This document shows, one piece after another, positions 7,627 through 16,285 of a stretch of 64,000 nt of DNA. The DNA is from Allobosea sp. LC85 (lineage in GTDB: Bacteria; Pseudomonadota; Alphaproteobacteria; Rhizobiales; Beijerinckiaceae). The notes under the pieces were generated by a model. It saw only the letters and a list, made by a program, of their open reading frames with translations. It made no database searches and was not told where the DNA came from. The DNA is taken from contig NZ_JPKG01000063.1 of assembly GCF_000735605.1 (NCBI RefSeq), forward strand, positions 21,866 to 85,865, read 5' to 3'. The position numbers were made by a program, and so were the translations under genes. Positions within the stretch are counted from its first letter, which is position 1. Every line of letters begins with the position of its first letter.

Positions 7627-9339
7627 CTACGCCACAATCGCCTGCAGCTTGGCGAGATCGACATTCGCGCCGCAGACCAGCACGCCGAGGCGCTCGCCCG
7701 CAGCAGGCTTGTAGGCTCCCGAGATCAGCGCGCCGAAGGCAGCCGCCCCACCGGGCTCCACGGCCAGGCGGAAATCGCGCCAGAGCCGCGCCTGCGCCTC
7801 GGTGATCGCGGCATCCGGCACCAGCGCAACGTGATCGACCGTGTCCTTGCAAGCGTCATAGACGAGCTGGCCGACATTTCGGGCGCCGAGCGAATCCGCT
7901 GCCACCGAAGCGACATCGACCGCCACCGGCCCCTTGGCCTCGAGCGCTGCCTGCAAGGCACGCGAGCCGGCGGGCTCGACGCCGACCACCTTGACCTTCG
8001 ATCCCGCGAACCAGGAGGCGATTCCCGAGATCAGCCCGCCGCCGCCGACTGCGACAAGCACGGTATCGAGATCCGGCTCCTGCAGATCCCACTCGCGCCC
8101 GAGCGTGCCCTGGCCAGCAATGGTCTCGACCGCTGCGAAGGGGTGGATCTTGAGCGCCCCGGTTTCCGCGACGAACCGGTCGCAAGCAGCCTGCGCATCG
8201 TCATATTGCGCGCCACCGACCACGGCCTCAGCGCCGAAACGCCGGATCGCCTCGATTTTGGCCGCAGGCGAAATCTCCGGCACGAAGATCGTCGCCTTCA
8301 CGCCGCGCTCGCGCGCCGCATAGGCCACCGCTGCGCCGTGGTTGCCGCCGGATGCCGCCGAAACCCCGGCAGCGGGCACCGGCAGGGACAGCAGGTTGTT
8401 GAAGGCCCCGCGCGTCTTGAAGGACCCAGCATGCTGCAGGCATTCGAGCTTGAGCGAGATGTCTCCCGCAGTTCCGAGCGCACCCTTGCCCAAGCGTATG
8501 ACCGGCGTGACGCGAGCATGGCCAGCGATGCGCGCGGCAGCCGCCTCGATCATGGAACGGGACACCGGACGGTCGGACATGGCGCGATCCTGATAGGCTG
8601 GGCGATCCGGCGCGAAGGTCCAGATCGCGATGGGAAGCCCGTGGCTATCGCGTCCCGGCGGATCGGGGAAGGGCTTTCCACGCCCGCCCCGGATGTGCCT
8701 GGCGACGATCAGCGCCGCAAGAGCATCCAGCATATCGTCTGCCGCAGCCCCGCGCGGCGGCCATGCGTGAACGCTCTCGGCGGGCAAGCCTGCCGCAATC
8801 AGCAGCGCCCGTCGTTCGGCCATGCCCTCGGGATTGATCGCGCCCTTGACCTTCTTCGGGTTCAGAAGCGGAGCGCCGCGCATCGTCCGAAAGGCCAGTT
8901 CGGGATGGGTTTCATAGACGCGCTCGCGCCACACCGGCTGTTCCCGCAACAAGCCGTCGATCTGCCGAATTTTCGGGAACAGGAAGAAGCTCTGCTTCGA
9001 GACCTTGCGAGGCGGCTCGGAGGTCGCAACCGCCACGCCACAGGCCTCCAGATACTCTGCAGCCTGGACTGCCAAGCGCGACGGAATGGAGAACACAGAG
9101 GATTGCCGCTCGCCAAGCAGGCTGCGCACTGCCTGCTCGGGACCGCGTCCGGAGCCGACAATCCGATCAGGCAGGCCGATCGGCATATCGACCGCCACGA
9201 GATCAGGCGGCTCCGATCCCTCAAAGAGCTCGGAGAAATGCGAGATCACGCGCAACTGCGGACGCGCGAGCGCGGCGTCATCAAGGACGGCGACAACCCA
9301 GCCCGCCTTGCAGCCGTCGACACCGGCGATCCAGCCCAT
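7627..9339 (-). CDS. Fusion: DUF429 domain plus PLP-dependent threonine/serine dehydratase-like domain
   Basis: One uninterrupted 570-residue frame. Residues 1-245 are a complete DUF429 protein (MGWIAGVDGCKAGWVVAVL, VAVDMPIGLPDR, YETHPELAF, DDMLDALAALIVA). From Met254 (ATG at 8580) follows a complete fold-type II PLP enzyme, with Lys in GSFKTRGAFNNLL, ASGGNHGAAVAYAA and the phosphate loop VGGGGLISG. DUF429 proteins usually end near a GLP-AIW motif; here that motif (GLPIAIW) is followed by only about a dozen residues before Met254, with no stop. A separate start at 8580 has a weak AGGA about 8 bases upstream, so translation could also begin internally. Threonine-dehydratase activity is inferred from family; DUF429 has no settled function. 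Confidence 0.85.
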   Translation of the reverse strand: MGWIAGVDGCKAGWVVAVLDDAALARPQLRVISHFSELFEGSEPPDLVAVDMPIGLPDRIVGSGRGPEQAVRSLLGERQSSVFSIPSRLAVQAAEYLEACGVAVATSEPPRKVSKQSFFLFPKIRQIDGLLREQPVWRERVYETHPELAFRTMRGAPLLNPKKVKGAINPEGMAERRALLIAAGLPAESVHAWPPRGAAADDMLDALAALIVARHIRGGRGKPFPDPPGRDSHGLPIAIWTFAPDRPAYQDRAMSDRPVSRSMIEAAAARIAGHARVTPVIRLGKGALGTAGDISLKLECLQHAGSFKTRGAFNNLLSLPVPAAGVSAASGGNHGAAVAYAARERGVKATIFVPEISPAAKIEAIRRFGAEAVVGGAQYDDAQAACDRFVAETGALKIHPFAAVETIAGQGTLGREWDLQEPDLDTVLVAVGGGGLISGIASWFAGSKVKVVGVEPAGSRALQAALEAKGPVAVDVASVAADSLGARNVGQLVYDACKDTVDHVALVPDAAITEAQARLWRDFRLAVEPGGAAAFGALISGAYKPAAGERLGVLVCGANVDLAKLQAIVA

Positions 9340-9439
9340 CCGTCCCCCTCTTCACCTTTCGATGAACTGTCGTTGCATTGCGGTCGCGTCTAGTGTGCAT
9401 TGCAGCGAAATCCGATCAGCCGTCGTTAAGGAGTCTCCC

Positions 9440-10315
9440 ATGACAGCGATCCGCCCACGCCGCAGCGTCCTCTATATGCCTGGTTCGAACGCGCGTGCGC
9501 TCGAAAAGGCTCGCGAGATTGCCGCCGACGCCCTGATTCTTGATCTGGAAGATGCCGTCGCCCCGGATTCCAAGGACATGGCGCGCGAGCAGGTCTGCGC
9601 CGCGGTGAAGGCCGGAGGTTATGGCCGGCGCGAACTGGTCATTCGCGTCAACGGCGTCGACACTCCCTGGTTCGAAGCGGATCTTGCCGCGGCAACCGAG
9701 GCCAAGCCCGATGCGATCCTGATCCCGAAAGTCTCGGCCCCTGAAACCCTGATCGAGATCGGCCACAAACTGACCGGCCTTTGGGCCGATCCAGCCATCC
9801 GGATCTGGGCGATGATCGAGACACCGCTCGCCGTCCTGGACGCCGCGCGCATTGCCGCGGCGGCGAAGGACCCCTCGACGCGGCTCGTCTGTTTCGTGAT
9901 GGGCACGAACGATCTCGCCAAGGAAACCCGCGCCCGCTTCGTGCCTGGCCGTGCGCCGATGCTGCCTTGGCTGGTAACGGCCATCCTCGCCGCCCGTGCC
10001 CATGGCATCGACATCGTCGATGGCGTCTATAACGATCTCAAGAACGAGGATGGCTTTGCGGCCGAATGCGAGCAGGGCCGCGATCTCGGCTTCGATGGCA
10101 AGACGCTGATCCATCCTGCCCAGGTCGCTGCGGCCAATGCCACATTCGCACCGGACGATCATGAACTTGCCCGCGCCAAGGCGATCATCACCGCTTTCGA
10201 ACAGCCGGAGAACGCCGACAAGGGCGCGATCCAGCTCGACGGCCGCATGGTCGAGCGGCTCCATGCCGAGATGGCCAGGCGCGTCGTGGCGCTGAGCGAG
10301 GCGATCGCAGCGTAA
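9440..10315 (+). CDS. CitE/malyl-CoA lyase family CoA-ester lyase
   Basis: 291 residues with AAGGAG centred about 10 bases before ATG 9440. Family marks: RRSVLYMPGSNARALEKA, DALILDLEDAVAPD with the Mg2+ acid, IPKVSAPETL, IWAMIETPLAVLDA, and GFDGKTLIHPAQV. CitE-like enzymes cleave malyl-, beta-methylmalyl- or citramalyl-CoA, or hydrolyse (3S)-malyl-CoA (Mcl2). The size and the one-domain form fit Mcl2 or a generic CitE better than Mcl1. Mesaconyl-CoA hydratase nearby makes an ethylmalonyl-CoA-pathway role plausible. It is divergent from the fusion gene. Confidence 0.88.
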   Translation: MTAIRPRRSVLYMPGSNARALEKAREIAADALILDLEDAVAPDSKDMAREQVCAAVKAGGYGRRELVIRVNGVDTPWFEADLAAATEAKPDAILIPKVSAPETLIEIGHKLTGLWADPAIRIWAMIETPLAVLDAARIAAAAKDPSTRLVCFVMGTNDLAKETRARFVPGRAPMLPWLVTAILAARAHGIDIVDGVYNDLKNEDGFAAECEQGRDLGFDGKTLIHPAQVAAANATFAPDDHELARAKAIITAFEQPENADKGAIQLDGRMVERLHAEMARRVVALSEAIAA

Positions 10316-10369
10316 CCCACGCGTGCCCGGCTTTGCGCCGGGGCCTGTCTTGATCCGGGTGACGGGACG

Positions 10370-10402
10370 CCATCATGGCCGGGACGGGCCCGGCCATGAT
10401 GG
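10370..10402. terminator. Bidirectional hairpin between convergent genes
   Basis: CCATCATGGCCGGG (10370-10383) and CCCGGCCATGATGG (10389-10402) form a perfect 14-bp stem with a 5-base loop. It lies between the convergent lyase and ppa genes, where a shared terminator is expected. No U-run follows on either side, so it may instead be a dispersed palindromic repeat or a 3' stabilising hairpin. Confidence 0.6.
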
Positions 10403-10421
10403 AGAATACGGGCGTCTGGCC

Positions 10422-10958
10422 TCAGCCCTTGGCTTTCTTGGCCCGCTCCATCGCCTCGACGATGAGCTGCTTTGCCTTGGTGGCATCGCCCCAGCCGGTG
10501 AGCTTCACCCATTTGCCGGGCTCGAGATCCTTGTAGTGCTCGAAAAAGTGCTGGATCTGGTCGAGCGTGATCTTCGGCAGGTCGGTGTAGTTATGGACGT
10601 TCTCGTAGCGCTTGGTGAGCTTCGGCACCGGCACGGCGATGATCTTCTCGTCACCGCCGCCCTCGTCCTCCATCATCATCACGCCGATCGGGCGGACCGC
10701 GATATAGGAGCCTGGAATCAGGGGGCGCGTATTGGCGACCAGCACATCGCAGGGGTCGCCATCCTCGGACAGCGTATGCGGGATGAAACCGTAGTTCCCG
10801 GGATAACGCATCGGGGTGTAGAGGAAGCGATCGACGAAGAGCGTGCCGGCTTCCTTGTCCATCTCGTACTTGATCGGCTCTCCACCAATGGCCACCTCGA
10901 TGACCACATTGACTTCGTCAGGCGGATTCTTGCCGATGGAGATGGCGTCTAGGCGCAT
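10422..10958 (-). CDS. ppa: Inorganic pyrophosphatase
   Basis: 178 residues, the normal size of bacterial family I PPase. Metal-site residues appear in the D-x-D-P-x-D motif as EDGDPCDVLV; EYEMDKEAG-like KYEMDKEAGTLFVDR, YPGNYGFIP and the C-terminal KPGKWVKL-like EPGKWVKLTGW are conserved. It hydrolyses PPi in the cytosol. ATG 10958 is chosen over an upstream ATG at 11024 because the family begins at MRLDAISIG. Confidence 0.97.
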   Translation of the reverse strand: MRLDAISIGKNPPDEVNVVIEVAIGGEPIKYEMDKEAGTLFVDRFLYTPMRYPGNYGFIPHTLSEDGDPCDVLVANTRPLIPGSYIAVRPIGVMMMEDEGGGDEKIIAVPVPKLTKRYENVHNYTDLPKITLDQIQHFFEHYKDLEPGKWVKLTGWGDATKAKQLIVEAMERAKKAKG

Positions 10959-11113
10959 GGGTGGTCTTACCTGTTGAGACAAAAAACTGGCGCGCCTTAT
11001 GCGCGCTGTAGCGCAAAAGTCCAAGCCCGACCTTTAGGTCGACCGGGGTATCGGGGTTTGCGCAGGGCCGTGGCCACTGATATCGGGCTGCAGATGAACA
11101 AGGATGGAACTTT

Positions 11114-11839
11114 GTGGTGCTGAACCGGCTGCGCCCCGACGATCAGCGTTATGCGCGGCGAATGGCCCGCATCGCGCGCTGGGATCGGCCGATTTCCGGC
11201 CGGGCCGACCGGCTGCGCGCCTGGGCCAACATGCTGCTGGTCGATCATGGCATCTTCCGCTTGGCCTATCTTAATGCCCACAGGGTCACGCCGCGCCTCT
11301 GGCGCGCGGCCCAGCCTGCGCCCACCGACATCGCCTGGTTCGCGCGTCAGGGTGTCAAGACGATCGTCAACCTGCGCGGAGGCCGCGAGCACGGTGCCTG
11401 GCCGCTGCAGCGCGAAGCCTGCGAACGCCACGGCATCGCACTGGTCGAGTTCGTCCTGCGTTCGCGTGGCGCCCCTGATCGCGAGACGATCCTCGGCTCC
11501 AAGGCCTTCTTCGAAGGCCTGAAGGAACCGGCGCTGGTGCATTGCAAATCGGGCGCGGACCGGGCCGGGTTTTTCTCGGCGCTCTATTTGCTGGTGCATG
11601 AGAACCGTCCGCTCGACGAAGCCATGAAACAGCTTTCGTTGCGCTACGGACATTTCCGCTTCGCCAAGACCGGGATTCTCGACGCGTTCTTCGAAGCCTA
11701 TGCCCGCGATGGCGAAGCCAAGGGCATCGCCTTCCTCGACTGGGTCGAGCGCAGCTACGATCCCGAGGCGCTCGAGAGAGACTTCAAAACCGGCTTTCTG
11801 TCGTCGCTGATCGCCGACCGGCTGATCCGGCGCGAATAA
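11114..11839 (+). CDS. Dual-specificity/tyrosine phosphatase-like protein
   Basis: 241 residues from GTG 11114. The CX5R phosphatase signature is VHCKSGADRAGFF (Cys nucleophile, Arg phosphate binder); VKTIVNLRGGREH is the usual upstream segment. This class of bacterial DSP-like phosphatase acts on phospho-tyrosine, inositol phosphates or lipid phosphates. It is divergent from ppa and convergent with the flippase gene, which begins its tail 6 bases away. A link to surface polysaccharide is possible but unproven. Confidence 0.85.
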   Translation: MVLNRLRPDDQRYARRMARIARWDRPISGRADRLRAWANMLLVDHGIFRLAYLNAHRVTPRLWRAAQPAPTDIAWFARQGVKTIVNLRGGREHGAWPLQREACERHGIALVEFVLRSRGAPDRETILGSKAFFEGLKEPALVHCKSGADRAGFFSALYLLVHENRPLDEAMKQLSLRYGHFRFAKTGILDAFFEAYARDGEAKGIAFLDWVERSYDPEALERDFKTGFLSSLIADRLIRRE

Positions 11840-11845
11840 ACCTGC

Positions 11846-13288
11846 TCAACGAGCAGCACGCGGCAATACCGGCGGAGTGCCCATCCGCGTCCAGGCAAAC
11901 TGGATATGCGCCAGCATGCGCGCGAACGAAACGCACCCGATCGCGGTGAGCAGCGCCAGCGACAGCGTCCCGAACCACCACACCACCAGCACGGCGCCGG
12001 CAAGCGCAACCGCATTCGTCATCATTTGCCGACGCGGATGCAGCGACAATGAGCCGATCTCGTGCAGCGGTCCGACCAGTGTGCTGCAGCCATAGAACAG
12101 CGAGAGCAGCGCCATGATCTCGCCGACTCCTTCCCATTGCGTGCCCTCGAGCACGTAGTCGGCCCCGAGCGCGGCGATGGCGACTCCGGCGAAGAGCACG
12201 ACGACAATCGCTACCATGCCCATGGTGATCCGGCGGGCCCAGCGCTGCCGGTCCGCTCCCTCGCGTTTGCGCAGATCATTCATCGCCAGCGGAGTAACCG
12301 CAGCGTTGAACAATTGCATCGGCATTTCCAGCAGGCGCATGGCGAGCGCGACATGCGCAGCCAAGAGAGCGTTCCCGGCGAAGGGCAATGCCAGCAGTGG
12401 CGCCACCATGAAACCGAAGGACAGCAGCGCCGAGGGCAGCAGGTAGGTCGGCGCCGTGCGCCAGCGTATCGCCGACTCGACCAGTTCTCCCTGTGACCAG
12501 CAACGCAGCCTCACAAAGCCGATCAGCGCCTTGCGACGGCGCCAGAACAAATAGCTCGCGGCCACCGCGTGGCCGAAGGCATCGGCGGCAAACAGCGCGA
12601 GCGCCGTCGGGCCGAGCGGCCAGATCAGCAGGATCATCATGGCCGGCTGAACGATCGCCTGAACGACATTGCTGTTGCCGATCGTCGCGAAATCACCTTC
12701 GGCGGTCGCCTCGGCGGTGATCAGCCTGATGGCCGCACGACTGGCCAGCGAAATCAGGAAGAGCGCACCAAAGCCGCGCAGCAGCCAGCCCGCGGACGCT
12801 GCGAGCAGGATTGCCGCAGTCATGCCGGCAAGGAAAACCGTCCCCACAGCGAGGGCCAGTCGAAACGCCCGGCCGAGACGCACCCTGTCATTGCTCTGAA
12901 AGAACACGGCCTCGAAGCGCAGCAGAACCGCGATCGAGACGAAATTGGCAAGCGCCGAGAAGATCGCGAAATCCGCGAAGACCTTGGGCGGACACAGGGC
13001 TGCCGCGAAGAGCAGGCCCCACACCGAAAGAATGCGCGCCTGGACGAAGCGCAGCGCCAGCATCAAGCCGTTGCGAAGACCTGTGCGCCTGACGGGAGAG
13101 CCATCGGCCGCGATCGCCTCGGCCGGAACGGGCGCCGAGGCGGCAGTGGCAAAGGCGCCCCTGTCCAGTGCGAGCTGCGCTGCCATATCCACGTCCCCGG
13201 TCGGGATGTCAGGCAGGGCGTCTTCGCTCGACCGGGGGCCGTGGCGCTCGCCTGCCGGAGCCCGCTCGCGATCAACCCCTTCGATCAC
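11846..13288 (-). CDS. Polysaccharide/lipid flippase-like membrane protein (MOP superfamily)
   Basis: 480 residues. After a polar N-terminus of about 75 residues come roughly 12 hydrophobic segments with the pattern of oligosaccharide flippases (Wzx-like): LRFVQARILSVWGLLFAAAL, FADFAIFSALANFVSIAVLLRFE, and DLRKREG between the middle spans. Members move lipid-linked sugars across the inner membrane. No glycosyltransferases are adjacent, so the substrate is open. The long charged N-terminus may reflect a later true start, e.g. Met around residue 35 (MAAQLALDRG). Confidence 0.75.
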   Translation of the reverse strand: MIEGVDRERAPAGERHGPRSSEDALPDIPTGDVDMAAQLALDRGAFATAASAPVPAEAIAADGSPVRRTGLRNGLMLALRFVQARILSVWGLLFAAALCPPKVFADFAIFSALANFVSIAVLLRFEAVFFQSNDRVRLGRAFRLALAVGTVFLAGMTAAILLAASAGWLLRGFGALFLISLASRAAIRLITAEATAEGDFATIGNSNVVQAIVQPAMMILLIWPLGPTALALFAADAFGHAVAASYLFWRRRKALIGFVRLRCWSQGELVESAIRWRTAPTYLLPSALLSFGFMVAPLLALPFAGNALLAAHVALAMRLLEMPMQLFNAAVTPLAMNDLRKREGADRQRWARRITMGMVAIVVVLFAGVAIAALGADYVLEGTQWEGVGEIMALLSLFYGCSTLVGPLHEIGSLSLHPRRQMMTNAVALAGAVLVVWWFGTLSLALLTAIGCVSFARMLAHIQFAWTRMGTPPVLPRAAR

Positions 13289-13503
13289 GTCGCTTCACTC
13301 CGCAGACAGCACGCTGCGCCGGTATGGTTAACGTACGGTAAATTTGCAGCACTTTCGCTGGTCGCGCCGGGGAGGGTTCTCGCTACCACGCGGGTTGTGG
13401 CGGAAAAGTGGCAAAATCCGTCATTTATCAGCGTTCTAACTGAGCTCCATTGTCATCTGCGGACGTCCCGGTCAGTGTTTCCGCTGCAGGAGAGGCCGAG
13501 CCC

Positions 13504-14511
13504 ATGACCCGTTCCCCCATCCACCTCGATTTCCTGAATGCGCTGGACGTCGAGGCACTTCGGTTGACCGACCCGGAGATCATCTCGGCGGTGGAGACCG
13601 GTCTGGCGGCCCAGGGCCGCGGGGAAACCGTGATCGAACCGCGCATGCACCTGATTCCAGGCGGCAGCAGCGGTCATTTCAACGTGCTGAGGGGCGCATT
13701 TCGTGCGCCGATCAACTTGGCAGGCGTCAAGGTCATCGGTGACTTCGTCGACAACTACAAGGAGGATCTGCCCTCGGAACTCGGCCTGCTCCTGTTGATG
13801 GACCCGTCCAATGGCGTGCCCAAAGCCATCATCGACGGGAGCCATCTCACCGATATGCGCACCGGCGCAGTCACCGCCATCGGCGCGAAATACCTCGCAC
13901 GCAAAGGTGCCAAGGTGCTGGGGCATATCGGCGCACGCGGCACGGCCTACTGGAACGTACGTCTACTCGACTCCCTGTTCGACTTCGACGAGATCCGGGT
14001 GCATTCCCGCCGGCGGGAAAGCCGCGACGCATTCGGAGCACGGCTCTCAGCTGATCTCGGCAAGCCCGTCACGGTGACCGAGGACTGGCGTACCTGCGTC
14101 GAGGGCGCCGACATCGTCGTCGAGGCCTCGCGCCTCGACGCTCCCGAACCGCTGCTGAGGACGGACTGGATCAAGCCGGGCGCCTTCGTCGTGCCCTATG
14201 GCACGATGAGCGCCGTCGAGCTTTCGCTGACCGATATCATGAGCAAGCTCGTCGTCGACGACTGGGGCCAGTGCAGGTCGGGCCAGTTCGGCGCGCTGCG
14301 TGCCCATGTCGAGGCCGGCAGGCTCTCGGAGACGACCCTCCACGCCGAGATGGGTGAAATCGTCGCCGGGCTGAAACCCGGCCGCGAAAGCGACGACGAA
14401 ACCATCCTGTTCTGGCATCGCGGGCTCTCGCTCTCCGACATCGCCCTCGGCCATTTCATGCTGGAGAAGGCCAAGGCCATGGGGCTCGGCCAGAGGCTGC
14501 GTTACGCGTGA
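13504..14511 (+). CDS. Ornithine cyclodeaminase / mu-crystallin family protein
   Basis: 335 residues, with AGGAGAGG upstream of ATG 13504. The family signatures are EPRMHLIPGG, DMRTGAVTAIGAKYLARKGAKVLGHIGARGTAYWN (NAD-binding; the usual GxGxQA is GARGTA here) and VDDWGQCRSGQFG. Members are NAD(P)-dependent deaminating or ketimine-reducing enzymes acting on amino acids. The altered glycine loop suggests a substrate other than ornithine. Its stop overlaps the next start (GTGA), so it is co-translated with a PhnD-like protein. It faces the HAL/ABC operon, ending tail to tail with it. Confidence 0.88.
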   Translation: MTRSPIHLDFLNALDVEALRLTDPEIISAVETGLAAQGRGETVIEPRMHLIPGGSSGHFNVLRGAFRAPINLAGVKVIGDFVDNYKEDLPSELGLLLLMDPSNGVPKAIIDGSHLTDMRTGAVTAIGAKYLARKGAKVLGHIGARGTAYWNVRLLDSLFDFDEIRVHSRRRESRDAFGARLSADLGKPVTVTEDWRTCVEGADIVVEASRLDAPEPLLRTDWIKPGAFVVPYGTMSAVELSLTDIMSKLVVDDWGQCRSGQFGALRAHVEAGRLSETTLHAEMGEIVAGLKPGRESDDETILFWHRGLSLSDIALGHFMLEKAKAMGLGQRLRYA

Positions 14512-15332
14512 CGCAGCCTGCCTCCCCGCACCTGGTCGCCAATGCGCGGATGTATGCCGTCAACCCGGCGGTTCGTGCCGCCTGGGCCGATCTGTTCGCC
14601 TGGATCTCCAGCCGGTCGGGGGTGCCGCTGACCGTCGTCGACCATGCCGCGCCGGCTCCGTTGGAGGAACTCTGGCAACGCGGCGATCTCGGCCTCGCAT
14701 TCATCTGCGGCTATCCCTTCGCGAGCGGCCGTTTTCCCGTGCAGCCGATCGCGGCTCCGATCCCGGCCTCGGCGCTGGCTGGCGGGCGGCCCTTCTATGC
14801 GACGCATCTCATCACCCGCGCCGAAAGCCCGATCGCCACGCTCGCCGGGAGCTTCGGCCAGCGCCTTGGCTGGACGGTCGAGCACTCCCAGTCCGGCTTC
14901 AACGCCTTGCGCAGCCACCTGCTCCCGCATTGGACGGCCGGGCCATTGTATCGACAAAGCATCGGTCCGCTCCTGACGCCGCGCCGGGTCATTGCCGCGC
15001 TCTTGAATGACGAAATCGATATTGGCCCGCTCGATTCGTATTTTCACGACCTGTTGCGCGCGTATGAGCCTGAAACGGCAGCAAGACTGCGGATCATCGA
15101 GACCACGCTCCCAAGGCCGATGCCGCTCCTGGTCGCCTCGGACACGATCGATGCGGTGCAGCTCTCGAACCTTCGAGATGCGCTGCTCGACGCCGCAGCC
15201 TTGTCCGAGGCGGAGCCTTTGCTGGCTCGCCTGCAGCTCTCCGGTTTCGCCGCCATTGAATGCGGCGTCTATGACGTGCTGCTCGAGGATGCGCGCAGGG
15301 CGGAGGCCGCCGGGTATGATCGGCCAGGCTAG
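14508..15332 (+). CDS. PhnD-like (phosphonate/phosphite-type) substrate-binding fold protein without a signal peptide
   Basis: 274 residues from GTG 14508. The sequence follows periplasmic phosphate/phosphonate binding proteins: LGLAFICGYPFA, YATHLITRAESPI, SQSGFNALRSHLLP, VIAALLNDEIDIGPLDSYFHDLL. The N-terminus (MTQPASPHLVANARMY) is not hydrophobic, so export is unlikely. It overlaps the cyclodeaminase by 4 bases and its end overlaps the converging ATPase gene by 4. It could be a cytosolic ligand-binding or enzymatic derivative. No permease or ATPase of the phn type is adjacent. Confidence 0.8.
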   Translation: MTQPASPHLVANARMYAVNPAVRAAWADLFAWISSRSGVPLTVVDHAAPAPLEELWQRGDLGLAFICGYPFASGRFPVQPIAAPIPASALAGGRPFYATHLITRAESPIATLAGSFGQRLGWTVEHSQSGFNALRSHLLPHWTAGPLYRQSIGPLLTPRRVIAALLNDEIDIGPLDSYFHDLLRAYEPETAARLRIIETTLPRPMPLLVASDTIDAVQLSNLRDALLDAAALSEAEPLLARLQLSGFAAIECGVYDVLLEDARRAEAAGYDRPG

Positions 15333-16285
15333 GAACCCGCCGGGTGCCCGGCACTGCGCGCCCGGATCGCCGCAAGCGTGATCCGCCCCAGCGGCTTGCT
15401 GTCGCCATCGACGATAGTTGCCCCATCCCGACCTTCGGTCAGAAGCGCCGAGAGCACATTGCGCAGATTGGCCGATGCCGGCAGCCGCAGATCGGAATCC
15501 TGTGGCGCCCCATCCTCGACCGCATCCCCAGCGCTGATCAGCGAGAGCCGCCGCAACGCGGCATCGGCACCGACAAAATCGGCAACGAACGCGTCGGCCG
15601 GGGCCGCCAGCAAACGGTCGGGCGTGTCATACTGCACCAGGCAGCCGTCCTTCATGATGGCGACGACATCGCCCATGCGGATCGCTTCATCGATATCATG
15701 GGTGACGAAGATCACCGTCTTCTTCAGCCGGCGCAGGATCGCGACGAATTCCTCCTGCAGGCGTCCTCGCACCACGGGGTCGACCGCCCCGAACGGCTCG
15801 TCCATCAACATGACCGGCGGATCGGCAGCCAAGGCGCGCGCCACCCCGACACGCTGGCGCTGTCCGCCGGAGAGATGGCGTGGGTAGCGCGCCAGGAACT
15901 GCGCAGGTTCCAACCCGACCAGGGCCAGCATCTCCTCCGAGCGCGACTTGATCTTCTCGGCCGGCCAGCCAAGCAGTTTTGGCACGGTCGCAACATTTTC
16001 GGCGATGGTCATGTGCGGGAACAGGCCGACCTGCTGAATGACATAGCCGATGCGGCGGCGAAGCAGCACCGGATCGGCCTGGGTCACATCCTCACCCTCG
16101 ACGATGATCCGGCCGGAGCTCGGTTCGATCAGCCGGTTCACCATCCGCATTGTCGTGGTCTTGCCGCAGCCGGAGGGGCCGATCAGCACGCAGGTCCGGC
16201 CTTCGGGCACCGAGAGATCGAGGCTGTCGACGGCGGGGCGCGCGATGCCCGGGAAGAGCTTGCTGACATTCTCGAGACGGATCAT
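15329..16285 (-). CDS. Quaternary-amine/osmoprotectant-type ABC transporter ATPase with CBS region
   Basis: 318 residues. Walker A GPSGCGKTT, Q-loop YVIQQVGLFPHMT, signature LSGGQRQRVGVARAL, Walker B VMLMDEPFGAVD, and the switch His in FVTHDIDEA. The C-terminal 85 residues (SANLRNVLSALLTEGRDGATIVD) are a short CBS-like segment, as in OpuCA/ProV. Last gene of a five-gene minus-strand operon, overlapping the permease start by 4 bases. The transporter energises uptake of a small, probably trimethylammonium-type solute; see the HAL-like gene in the operon. Confidence 0.92.
   Translation of the reverse strand: MIRLENVSKLFPGIARPAVDSLDLSVPEGRTCVLIGPSGCGKTTTMRMVNRLIEPSSGRIIVEGEDVTQADPVLLRRRIGYVIQQVGLFPHMTIAENVATVPKLLGWPAEKIKSRSEEMLALVGLEPAQFLARYPRHLSGGQRQRVGVARALAADPPVMLMDEPFGAVDPVVRGRLQEEFVAILRRLKKTVIFVTHDIDEAIRMGDVVAIMKDGCLVQYDTPDRLLAAPADAFVADFVGADAALRRLSLISAGDAVEDGAPQDSDLRLPASANLRNVLSALLTEGRDGATIVDGDSKPLGRITLAAIRARSAGHPAGS

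Noticed and set aside
13504..14511. Ectoine-utilisation EutC with the 7.6 kb dehydratase as EutB
   Set aside because: The two are 5 kb apart in different transcription units, without eutD/E or the ehu importer.
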